64,000 nucleotides of DNA from Rhizobiaceae bacterium (lineage in GTDB: Bacteria; Pseudomonadota; Alphaproteobacteria; Rhizobiales; Rhizobiaceae): assembly GCA_029212415.1 (NCBI GenBank), contig JARGOF010000004.1:124001-188000 (forward strand), written 5' to 3'. Shown here piece by piece: positions 27,888-35,384 of the stretch. Below the pieces are notes generated by a model. It searched no databases, had not been told where the DNA came from, and worked only from the letters and a program-made list of their open reading frames with translations. The position numbers were made by a program, and so were the translations under genes. How positions within the stretch are numbered: the first letter of the stretch is position 1; each line of letters starts with the position of its first letter.

Positions 27888-27961
27888 TGGGGAATAGGTT
27901 AACGGTAGACCCACGGACTCTGACTCCGTTAGTCCTGGTTCGAATCCAGGTTCCCCAGCCA
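27888..27961 (+). tRNA. tRNA-Gln (anticodon CTG)
   Basis: A 74-nt cloverleaf. The acceptor is TGGGGAA paired with TTCCCCA, followed by discriminator G and encoded CCA. The anticodon stem ACGGA/TCCGT encloses loop CTCTGAC with anticodon CTG, and the T arm has CCTGG-TTCGAAT-CCAGG. The D arm contains AGGTTAACGGT. It reads codon CAG. It is the only tRNA in the window and lies alone between two metabolic gene sets. Confidence 0.96.
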
Positions 27962-28054
27962 ACAGCCTTCTTCGCGCTCTGAACACGTTTGCCCTCGAGC
28001 TTTTTAACCAAAACAGATCCGTCTGACAGCGGTTCCTACCTTGCTGCTTCGAAA
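27962..28054. other. tRNA 3' flank
   Basis: Sequence between the tRNA and a degenerate minus-strand reading frame; no feature is supported. It is noted because tRNA 3' ends are common integration sites. No second copy of the tRNA 3' end was seen in the window. Confidence 0.4.
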
Positions 28055-28324
28055 TCATATCTGCATTCGTCGGGCGTGAATGCTGCGAAAGAGTCGGCGA
28101 CGATGCGCCAGACCGTCGGTGCTGCACCTCGCATGCAGCGCTCTGCAGCAAAGGTCGGCATTCAGGCTCCCCGTTGGCAGGCTCCCCGTTGGCAACTTTC
28201 CCGTTGGCAGGCTCCGCGTCATCAGCTTCTCATCGCAAATCACCAGGTAGAGCGAATCAGACACGCCCTGTCGCGGAAAGGCCACCGCCCCCGGGTTAAT
28301 GGAATTTTCTCCCGTCCCCTTCAT
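28055..28324 (-). pseudogene. Short frame with metallophosphoesterase-like C-terminal tail (possible gene remnant)
   Basis: An 89-codon frame just downstream of the monooxygenase gene. Residues 8-33 (SINPGAVAFPRQG then LYLVICDEK) resemble the end of YfcE/MJ0936-type metallophosphoesterases, where an NPG-[SA]-V-xxPR-x-G loop precedes the last strand. The rest of such an enzyme is absent. After this the frame runs into the 15-bp tandem repeat (SLPTG units) and loses protein character. It may be a remnant of a deleted gene, or only a coincidence. Confidence 0.28.
28165..28224. repeat. 15-bp tandem repeat, four units
   Basis: Four consecutive 15-bp units: two identical (GGCTCCCCGTTGGCA), a third differing in the first four positions, and a degenerate fourth. 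The period is a multiple of three, so the minus-strand frame across it reads repeated [SK]LPTG units. It is a direct repeat without spacers, hence not CRISPR. It lies about 200 bp downstream of tRNA-Gln. Confidence 0.85.
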
Positions 28325-28331
28325 CGGCCTG

Positions 28332-29861
28332 TCAGCACTCCAGAAAGGCGCATAGTGACGTCAGCCTGGCTTCAAATTCGTCGCCGGAAGCCACACCGCC
28401 GTAAACATAGCGATCAGGGCGCACAAAGGCGGCGCGCACGTTGTTTTGAGCGGCCCAGTCGCGCAGAAATGTATCGACTTCGCGGTATCCACCGGCACCG
28501 ATTGAGACCTGGTCCACACCCAGCCTTACCAGTGTCTCCATGTGTTTGTCGGCCCATGACCCGGCTTCTGCATCGGTCGAGACATAAAGAAAATTCATTC
28601 CGACAACATCATCCAGAAGTGTCTCCTTACCCTCATGGATGATCTTCGGCTGCACCATCAATGTACCGGCCAAGGGATCGTCGGGATGCAAAACGCCGGT
28701 CTTCAGGTTTGGAATGAAACTTTGGCGCGACGTGACCATCCGTCCGGACAAAAGCTGGCCGCGCAGGTCTGTGTCACGCTTGCGGGCCGCATCCTCGTCC
28801 AGCTCGCCGATGATGAGGCCGAACTGCTTGCCATGCTCGATAATTGTGCTGACGTGGGGCAACCGTTCCGCTTGATAGGTGTCGAGCAATGCATCATTCG
28901 CCCCATGCGTTTTTGATCGGATGAGCTTCCAGGACAGGTTTGCCGCATCGCGCATACCCGCGCACAGTCCCTGCCCCAGAAACGGAGGTGTCTGGTGCAT
29001 CGCATCGCCTGCAAGGAATATTCTTTTATCACGCCATCGTTCAGCCACGCGTGCATTGAAGCGATAGGTTGCGCTGCGCCACAAATCAAATGCCGAGGTG
29101 TCGACATAGGTGCCCCACACAGCGTTCAACTTTGCCTTGTCCAGGAATTCATCCGGCGTCTCACCCGGCATGATCTTGATTTCCCAACGGCGCAATGTGC
29201 CGGGGCCAACAACATAGGTGGCAGGACGCGAGGGCCAGCAATATTGCGTGGTTTTCGCGGGCAGCGGCGTGTCCTGCATTTGCCACGCGTCGATCACCAC
29301 CCACCATTCGTCAAACTGAAGGTCCGTAAGCCCGATCTGCAACGCGTCGCGTATCTGACTGTTTGCGCCATCGCAGCCAACAAGATAATCCGCAGTGGCG
29401 TGGCGCATCTCACCGGTCGTCATATCTGAATAAGCAACGGTGACACCTGCCTCATCTTGCGTGAAGCTATCCAAACCTGCACCCAGCTTCAGATTGACAG
29501 ATGGCAACGACATCAGCCTGGCACGCAACAGGCGTTCCAATTCAGGCTGAACGAACATCAGCGTTGCGGGCCAACCCAATGGGTATGGAGGAGGCAGGGG
29601 ATCGAACTGCTTTATCAGCTGCCCTTCGACGCCGAGAAAATCTGTGCCTGTATGCGGTGATGTGTAGGGCTCCAGATCGTGCGCAATACCGCAGATCTGC
29701 AAAACCCGCATGATCTCCCAATCGAGTACAATGGCGCGCGGCTTGTCAAAGACCGTTTCGAATTTTTCGAGAACAAGAACGTTGAGGCCGTGACTGCCAA
29801 GAAGTGCAGCAAGCGTTGCGCCGACGGGACCACAGCCCGAAATGATGACGTCGTATTTCAA
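28332..29861 (-). CDS. FAD-dependent aromatic monooxygenase (MhpA/PheA-like)
   Basis: A 509-residue class A flavoprotein hydroxylase. The GxGxxG FAD motif SGCGPVGATLAALLG is at residues 8-22, the DG motif VGCDGANSQIRDAL near 170 and the GD motif IFLAGDAMHQTPPF near 285. The C-terminal thioredoxin-like part carries the RPDRYVYG element typical of MhpA-type 3-(3-hydroxyphenyl)propionate hydroxylases. It would hydroxylate a phenolic compound with NAD(P)H and O2. It has its own promoter with an inverted-repeat operator and is controlled, I infer, by the upstream IclR regulator. No ring-cleavage enzyme lies nearby. Confidence 0.9.
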   Translation of the reverse strand: MKYDVIISGCGPVGATLAALLGSHGLNVLVLEKFETVFDKPRAIVLDWEIMRVLQICGIAHDLEPYTSPHTGTDFLGVEGQLIKQFDPLPPPYPLGWPATLMFVQPELERLLRARLMSLPSVNLKLGAGLDSFTQDEAGVTVAYSDMTTGEMRHATADYLVGCDGANSQIRDALQIGLTDLQFDEWWVVIDAWQMQDTPLPAKTTQYCWPSRPATYVVGPGTLRRWEIKIMPGETPDEFLDKAKLNAVWGTYVDTSAFDLWRSATYRFNARVAERWRDKRIFLAGDAMHQTPPFLGQGLCAGMRDAANLSWKLIRSKTHGANDALLDTYQAERLPHVSTIIEHGKQFGLIIGELDEDAARKRDTDLRGQLLSGRMVTSRQSFIPNLKTGVLHPDDPLAGTLMVQPKIIHEGKETLLDDVVGMNFLYVSTDAEAGSWADKHMETLVRLGVDQVSIGAGGYREVDTFLRDWAAQNNVRAAFVRPDRYVYGGVASGDEFEARLTSLCAFLEC

Positions 29862-29878
29862 ATGCCGGACCCCATTTG

Positions 29879-29912
29879 TTCATATTTCGGACTATATAAT
29901 CCGTTATACGAA
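29879..29912. promoter_or_regulatory. Inverted-repeat operator (probable IclR site) at monooxygenase promoter
   Basis: Arms TTCATATTTCGGA (29879-29891) and TCCGTTATACGAA (29900-29912) match at 10 of 13 positions when one is reverse-complemented, with an 8-bp AT-rich spacer. It lies 18 bp upstream of the monooxygenase ATG and contains TATATAAT, which may be the -10 element in this promoter. Part of the right arm recurs upstream of the IclR gene. Confidence 0.6.
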
Positions 29913-29935
29913 CACAATTCAAACCACGCAAGCTT

Positions 29936-30652
29936 TTAGCCTGAGGTGTTTTTCAATGAGAGCTGGTCGGAGACATCCATTAGCCGTTGCTCCAACCCGT
30001 CCAATGCGTGTTCGCGACTTGAAGGCACCAGCACGCCAAGGCTGAAGTCGCATGATTGGTGTTCATTCAAAATGGGTACAAACAGTCCGGCAACGCCCAG
30101 CTGCAATTCATCAGAGGACCGGGCATATCCCAGCTTTCGTATCTCATTGACCCGTTTGGAAACTGCCGCGGCATCCTGTGGGCCAAGCGCTTTGGTGTAA
30201 TTTTCAATGAACTTGTCCGTCTGAAAGGCAAGCAGCGCCCAGCCGCTGGCTCCTCGGTGCAGCGCGTGACGCGACCCGGGTGTGTGGCGCACCATTAACA
30301 GACGGTTTTTGCTCAGGACCTGATCAATTGCCATGGCTTCCGAACCGGAAATGGAATGCAATATGATCGTCTCGTCCAGCTCGCACGACAAAACCTCCAT
30401 AGCCTCGCGCGCAATATACATCAAATTATTGGTCGCTGATCTGGACAGATCATAAGCCGCAGGGCCAAGCACATAGCCCTGCGCCAATTTGTGCACATAC
30501 CGGGATTTTATAAGCGTATTCAACAGCCGGTGCACAATTGTGCGGTTCAGGCCACACAGTTCGGACACCTGTGTTGCAGACAAGGGACCGCGACCCGCCA
30601 CGCACTCGAGAACAACCAGCATCTGGTCACCGGTAGATGATATTTCTGCCAT
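29936..30652 (-). CDS. IclR-family transcriptional regulator
   Basis: 238 residues. The winged HTH at 8-65 contains LSATQVSELCGLNRTIVHRLLNTL, and the effector-binding IclR domain covers 70-235 (DLSRSATNNLMYIAREAME, RHTPGSRHALHRGASGWALLAF, GYARSSDELQLGVAGLFVPI). IclR proteins often control aromatic catabolic genes. It is 74 bp upstream of the FAD hydroxylase on the same strand; shared half-sites suggest it regulates both itself and the hydroxylase. Confidence 0.9.
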   Translation of the reverse strand: MAEISSTGDQMLVVLECVAGRGPLSATQVSELCGLNRTIVHRLLNTLIKSRYVHKLAQGYVLGPAAYDLSRSATNNLMYIAREAMEVLSCELDETIILHSISGSEAMAIDQVLSKNRLLMVRHTPGSRHALHRGASGWALLAFQTDKFIENYTKALGPQDAAAVSKRVNEIRKLGYARSSDELQLGVAGLFVPILNEHQSCDFSLGVLVPSSREHALDGLEQRLMDVSDQLSLKNTSG

Positions 30653-31030
30653 AGGAGCCTCGGGCGAAAAATGCGGGACAATCTGGTCGTGTGAAGTGTC
30701 AATTCAGTTATACCAACACCGGATAACATTCAACGCGGCCCTCATGAGGTCAGCCCCGACATTGGTGTGACGATGAGGTGGCCTGTCGCTTTCCGGAACC
30801 ATTTGACCGAGCCGATTTTGGTCCCCATCGGACGGGTTGTGCGCCGCGATGGCACACCATCACAGGCGCAAGCCACCATAAGCACATGAAGCGACGCCGG
30901 GCCAAAATCGTCAGAAGGCAATCCGGGTCAATCCGATCGAAGGGAAACCACCTTTCTGCGAATTGCGCTGGTTGCCGTTGACAAGAAGGGGCCAAACAGA
31001 GAATGGTCGATCAAAACAGAGGCAATTGAA
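30653..31030. other. Divergent intergenic region upstream of IclR gene
   Basis: A 378-bp stretch between the IclR gene (-) and the small secreted protein (+). It holds the candidate IclR half-site at 30707-30719. No gene with recognisable features was found; short frames here lack a ribosome site or family similarity. GAGG precedes the start at 31031. Confidence 0.5.
30707..30727. promoter_or_regulatory. Probable IclR autoregulatory site
   Basis: GTTATACCAACAC (30707-30719) matches GTTATACGAACAC at 29903-29915 in 12 of 13 positions, in the same orientation, and is followed by GGATAAC, an inverted partner of GTTAT-CC. It lies about 55 bp upstream of the IclR start. The coincidence of the two sites at the only two promoters of this unit supports a regulatory role. 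Confidence 0.5.
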
Positions 31031-31417
31031 ATGAAAACCATAATCATCGCGACGCTCTCTCTTATTCTCGCCGCTCCGGCATTTGCCGCCGACCCGGTCT
31101 CTCTCATCGGCACCTGGAAGGGTGAGGAGTATGGCGTTGGTGCCCTGGACGGGTGGGACAGGCACGAACTCATCATAGAGGTCCGCGAACAGCAGGGAAC
31201 CGCGTTCAAGGCCGTCAAGTCCTTTGGCGCACCCGGGGCCTATGAGACCACTGACGTCTACGGCAGCATGACCCCCGATGGGCGTGTCCTGGTGGTCGTT
31301 GACGAGGACGGCTCCTTCGCCGGTTCGCTCGCCGGCCCCGACGTGATCGACCTGTGTTATACCGAGACGGGCGAGGACGCCTCTGCCAAGTGCAGCAGAC
31401 TTGTCAGACAAAAGTAG
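31031..31417 (+). CDS. Small secreted protein of unknown function
   Basis: 128 residues with a clear signal peptide (MKTIIIATLSLILAAPAFAA), so the mature part of about 108 residues is periplasmic. The mature protein starts with LIGTWKGEEYGVG, a tryptophan motif seen at the first strand of lipocalin-like and similar beta-barrel folds. It has alternating strands and two Cys residues near the end (DLCYTE, SAKCSR), which could form a disulfide. Neither neighbour suggests a pathway. I do not recognise the family. Confidence 0.75.
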   Translation: MKTIIIATLSLILAAPAFAADPVSLIGTWKGEEYGVGALDGWDRHELIIEVREQQGTAFKAVKSFGAPGAYETTDVYGSMTPDGRVLVVVDEDGSFAGSLAGPDVIDLCYTETGEDASAKCSRLVRQK

Positions 31418-31628
31418 CCCAGCGCACCGTCACTGACTTCATGCCAGAAGTCCAATCATTCACCGTCCAAGGCTCGCTGTTCAGGCGAACCTCGCCGATA
31501 CAATTGCGCCCCTTCAGTAGAAAAAGGCCAGGATTTTCTGGCGCAATGAATATCGGTTGAAAGGTAAACCGGCCAGGCACCGGCACGCCATCACCGATCG
31601 CGCTGGCGCTGATTTGGTCAAAAGCCAA
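31404..31628 (-). CDS. Uncertain short frame, possible gene remnant in 394-bp intergenic region
   Basis: A 74-codon frame from TTG, open about 15 codons further upstream without a start. It shows a protein-like composition (VPGRFTFQPIFIAPENPG, NCIGEVRLN), no ribosome site and no known family. It overlaps the end of the secreted-protein gene by 14 bp. It could be the C-terminal remnant of a lost gene. The rest of 31418-31811, between convergent genes, holds nothing I can support. Confidence 0.22.
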   Translation of the reverse strand: MAFDQISASAIGDGVPVPGRFTFQPIFIAPENPGLFLLKGRNCIGEVRLNSEPWTVNDWTSGMKSVTVRWATFV

Positions 31629-31811
31629 ATCGTCGCCAAGTGACAGGGCAGACGTGCATGTGCTGACCTACGGCAATTGGCGCATCAGAGTGAAGTCAGG
31701 CCTGCTCAAACCGGGATACGATGAAATCAGTCGGGAATCACCTGCAAAAGGCTTGCAACAGATGAGCGGCGGTATCGGAGCGCACATAGCGCCCTTCAAA
31801 CCTGCTGCCCC

Positions 31812-32249
31812 TCACTCGGCCTTCATCACCGTGTTGGGGACGCCATCGGCGCCTGAGAACACTGCAAGGATCCGCGTGACGGTGTCGCCTGTGTTCTTGC
31901 CGTTGTGATAGCTTTCGAGCGCTTCGATGAAGGCATCGCCTTTCTTGTAGGTTTTTTTACCGGCGTCGCCATAGTCGACCGTGATCTCTCCCTCCATCAC
32001 CCAGCCGAACAAGGGCGCTTCGTGTTTGTGCCAGCCTGTGGTGCCGCCCGGTTGCATGGTGACGATTGCACCGGTGATCTTGGGTGTGCCTTCGGGGTAG
32101 ACGATGTCCTGGCCGATGGTGGTCTTTTCAGTCGAGACGAGCACCTTCACCGGCGGGTAGGTGGACTTGGCCAGGGCAAAACCTGCCGCCATGCACACGG
32201 CGCCGATCAAAATGAAAGCTGCAGTTCTGGTCGTCAAAATAGTCATCAA
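31812..32249 (-). CDS. Secreted or membrane-anchored cupin-domain protein
   Basis: 145 residues. Residues 7-28 are a hydrophobic segment (signal anchor or uncleaved signal). The cupin_2 barrel follows: motif 1 is GTTGWHKHEAPLFGWVMEGEI (metal-binding His pair and Glu-like position) and motif 2 is KKGDAFIEALESYHNGKNTGD with a further His. Extracytoplasmic location is inferred from the N-terminus. No substrate is evident; small exported cupins are often stress or quercetinase-like proteins. It stands alone, convergent with the secreted-protein gene. Confidence 0.82.
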   Translation of the reverse strand: MMTILTTRTAAFILIGAVCMAAGFALAKSTYPPVKVLVSTEKTTIGQDIVYPEGTPKITGAIVTMQPGGTTGWHKHEAPLFGWVMEGEITVDYGDAGKKTYKKGDAFIEALESYHNGKNTGDTVTRILAVFSGADGVPNTVMKAE

Positions 32250-32420
32250 GCAAATCCCTTGCGCCGGTCATTTGCAACGTCAGCGCGGGGCGGCAACAGC
32301 TGCATGTCAAAAACACCTGCCAACCTATATTGCCCACATCGGAGCGGCAAGGGTCCCAAGGGGCGACAGCGCCAGCAAAACACATTATTCCGAGATGTTC
32401 AGACCCAGTGCGGACTGCCT

Positions 32421-33062
32421 CTAATCTCCTGGTGCAAGCCCCATACGCGTGGCATGCCATGATGCTTCTGCGCGTGATGAAATGCCGAGTTTTCGATAGG
32501 TCGATTTCAGGTGGCTGGCAATTGTGCTCTCCGACAGGCCCAGCGCGTCGGCAACGTCGACATTGCGCAAACCACGGCTGATCAAGGCCAGAACTTCGCG
32601 CTCGCGTGCAGTCAAGGTTGACGCTTCCTCAACCACCGGCCCGGTGCGGCGGAAGTGCTCCATGATGCGTCGCGCAATCGACGGCGACAGCGCAGGAACG
32701 CCTTCAGCCAGTTGCGTCAGCTGATGCACGATGCGCTCGGCCGGCTGTTCCTTGAGCAGATAACCACTGGCGCCCCGAGACAGCGCGGCAACAATATTGG
32801 CATCATCGGCCATCACCGTGGTGACAACGGCCAGTGTTGAAGCGCCCGATTGCCGGATGTGAGAAAGCAGGTCCAACCCGTTGCCATCAGGCAGTTTGAG
32901 ATCAATCAGCGCCATATCGAAAACGTGCCTGTCCACGGCCGCCCGTCCAGCCCGCAGGCTGTCAGTCAAGGTTGTGGTGCATCCGGGAAAAGCGGCAATG
33001 GCTACATTGCTGAGCCAGTTCCGGGTTTCCGCGACATCTTCTACAATCAACACCTGCTTCAT
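32421..33062 (-). CDS. NarL/LuxR-type response regulator
   Basis: 213 residues. The receiver domain covers 1-120, with phosphoacceptor Asp54 in ALIDLKLPDG and Lys104 in YLLKEQ. The LuxR HTH is at 150-210 (LTAREREVLALISRGLRNVDVADALGLS, then STIASHLKSTYRKLGISSR). It overlaps the kinase stop by 4 bp (ATGA), so the pair is co-translated. A likely target is the autotransporter gene divergent from the kinase. Confidence 0.93.
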   Translation of the reverse strand: MKQVLIVEDVAETRNWLSNVAIAAFPGCTTTLTDSLRAGRAAVDRHVFDMALIDLKLPDGNGLDLLSHIRQSGASTLAVVTTVMADDANIVAALSRGASGYLLKEQPAERIVHQLTQLAEGVPALSPSIARRIMEHFRRTGPVVEEASTLTAREREVLALISRGLRNVDVADALGLSESTIASHLKSTYRKLGISSRAEASWHATRMGLAPGD

Positions 33063-35218
33063 GTACGCGTCCCTTGAACACTTGGAAAACAGGCCTTCAA
33101 CGTGAAGCCTGACCCGCTGTCGATGATATCCATTTGCCCCTTGAGCGCCACCAGTCTCGCACGAATGCCGGCGAGGCCACTGCCGGTGCTGACATCATGC
33201 TGCAAGTCTCCCGCTGCACTTTGCCCATCATCTCTTATGGTCAGTTGGAGCTGCTGCCGTTCATGTTTGATTTCAACGGCAACAGATTTGGCGTTGGCAT
33301 GACGGATGGAATTGCTGATCCCCTCGCGCACAATCGACCGCAGCGCATGCGCCGCAATCGGGCAAAGCCGGGTCGAATCCTCATCGGGAGAGGACCATTG
33401 AAGCGCCAGGCCGGCAGCCGACAGCCTCTCGGCAGTCTCAAGGCGCAATTCGGCCAGACTTTCCTCAATGGTTTGCGGCATGCCGGTGACATTGTTGAGA
33501 ATGTCGCGCAAATCAGACAGTGCATCGCGGATCATGGCGTCCTTGCTGTCCGGCCTGGTGCCATGCAGTGCGCTCAGAAGTTTGGCGCCGATATTGTCGT
33601 GCATGTCCCGGCCTATACGAGCCCTCTCTTCTGCCTTGCCGCGTTCAAAGGCGCTGTGGCTTTCGATGGCGTAAACAAGCATGTTGCACAGCTCTTGAGC
33701 AAAAGCCGTTTCCCGGCGGGTGAACAATCGGCGTCCCGAAAACGCATATACCAGTTTCATGGGCGCCACGACATCGCGGCCAGGCACCAGAAGTGCCAGG
33801 CCATCCTCGCTGATTTCCGGTTCATCAACCGGCAATGTCTTCTCAATCGACAATGGGCCGAATGCACGACGCAACAGGGCTTCCCAGCGGGCATCGCGTT
33901 CGGGCCCAACGGTTGCGACCGCGACATCGACAACCTCGGTGAATAGCTCCTGACGCTGCATTTCGGGCGGCGTCAGACGCGATAGCAGCATGTTGCGAAA
34001 CGGGAGATAAAACACGACCACCGCTGCCAGTGCGAGCCCAAAAGCCGGGACGGCGTCGAAGGCGACAACAGAGACCAGCATCATATCGAGCACAGCAAAA
34101 ATCAGCGTGCCCGTGACATAAAAGAGAATACGAAAGGACCATATCTCGAGTTCAAACAGACGGTATCTGAAAATACCAAGCGCAAGACTTGAGTGGACAA
34201 GAAGAACCAAAGCGTAACCGATCCACTGGGGAACCGAAGGCGCCCGACCCAGCAAACTCGGCACAACGTACAGAACTACAAAAATGCCGGTACCAAGGGC
34301 GATTGAAACCCCAAACCATGCCACGCCGGCGCGTTTTACCGGATCACCCCGGGCCAACAGATATTGAATGATTGCAACCACCGACGCCGCGGTGGCAAAA
34401 AGCGCAATGGGAAGATAACGCCCCATGTCCGGGCCGTTCACGCCAATCTGAAAATACTGTGTGAAAACCAGAATGGGGATGAGCGCAAAAAGCGCAGCCA
34501 CCAAATAGAGCGGCACCAATCTGCGCGGATAAAGAAGAAACAATGCGAGCAGAAAAACACAAAAGGACAAAGCCCCTGCAAAATTGACCGTCGACAGGAG
34601 CCTGAACAATGCGCCGTTCAATGCGATTTCTCTGGTCAGAAATATCGCTGCGGGGAAGGTTGATAACAACAGTGCCACGCCATTGAGCGCCCAGATTCTG
34701 GCGACATCGGCCTCGCGCCTGAACGCAAGCGTCCAGGCACCCGTCAGCACGCCAAGAAGTCCAATGACGATCATTATCCAGAAATCCATGGTCAGACTTG
34801 CAAGCGGACGGCGTTTGTCCGGAGAAACCGTGACATTGCGGCCATCGCTCAGACTCAGGACAACCCGCGGGGAACGCAGAATGTCGGCAATGACCTGTTG
34901 GCGCTCCAGAAATTCATTGAAGATTGCATAATTGGCCGCAGTATCGGGATCCTCAATCACATCGAACGGAAGCAGTTCGATGCGGTTTCCGTTCTCGGCA
35001 GTCAAAGCTGTGATTGTTGCGCCTTCGGCAAGGCCAGCCGACGGGCCGTTCGGCGCCGTGTGTATTATTTTCACGCCATTTGAAGCTGCCGCGGAAAACC
35101 GCAGGCCCAGCCACGGCTGATTGAGGGCGACATAGACCGCGCAAGCGGCAATCATCATTGCAATGATCATCGGAACTGCAACAAATAGTGCCGGCGTTGT
35201 CGTGCGGCGGGTTCGCAT
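33059..35218 (-). CDS. Membrane sensor histidine kinase with PDZ-like N-terminal region and multi-TM domain
   Basis: 719 residues from ATG 35218, which follows GAGGGG; the frame opens at TTG 35236. Layout: TM helix about 10-30; a PDZ-like extracytoplasmic region about 35-140 (WLGLRFS, VKIIHTAPNGPSAGLAEGATITAL); about eight TM helices 145-395; a cytoplasmic linker; HisKA_3 with phosphoacceptor His540 in GRDMHDNIG; and HATPase_c with GISNSIRHANAK, IRDDGQS and GSGLAGIRARL. A PDZ-like plus multi-TM sensor suggests it reads a membrane or periplasmic peptide signal. It is divergent from the HAF autotransporter by 166 bp. Confidence 0.88.
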   Translation of the reverse strand: MRTRRTTTPALFVAVPMIIAMMIAACAVYVALNQPWLGLRFSAAASNGVKIIHTAPNGPSAGLAEGATITALTAENGNRIELLPFDVIEDPDTAANYAIFNEFLERQQVIADILRSPRVVLSLSDGRNVTVSPDKRRPLASLTMDFWIMIVIGLLGVLTGAWTLAFRREADVARIWALNGVALLLSTFPAAIFLTREIALNGALFRLLSTVNFAGALSFCVFLLALFLLYPRRLVPLYLVAALFALIPILVFTQYFQIGVNGPDMGRYLPIALFATAASVVAIIQYLLARGDPVKRAGVAWFGVSIALGTGIFVVLYVVPSLLGRAPSVPQWIGYALVLLVHSSLALGIFRYRLFELEIWSFRILFYVTGTLIFAVLDMMLVSVVAFDAVPAFGLALAAVVVFYLPFRNMLLSRLTPPEMQRQELFTEVVDVAVATVGPERDARWEALLRRAFGPLSIEKTLPVDEPEISEDGLALLVPGRDVVAPMKLVYAFSGRRLFTRRETAFAQELCNMLVYAIESHSAFERGKAEERARIGRDMHDNIGAKLLSALHGTRPDSKDAMIRDALSDLRDILNNVTGMPQTIEESLAELRLETAERLSAAGLALQWSSPDEDSTRLCPIAAHALRSIVREGISNSIRHANAKSVAVEIKHERQQLQLTIRDDGQSAAGDLQHDVSTGSGLAGIRARLVALKGQMDIIDSGSGFTLKACFPSVQGTRT

Positions 35219-35384
35219 CTTGCCCCTCATCTGCAAACGATTGAATATATCTCAGAGTGTACAGAAAGCCCTTTGTCCCTGCAGACGTCTCTCCCCTGAA
35301 CAGGGGATGGAGCAAACCCTACAGCCCCTGCATTGTATCGCAATGCATATAATTTGGCTGGGCATATTCGTATAGGGGGCTTTC

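Noticed and set aside
28165-28224. CRISPR array
   Set aside because: Four contiguous 15-bp units without spacers and no cas genes; a simple tandem repeat.
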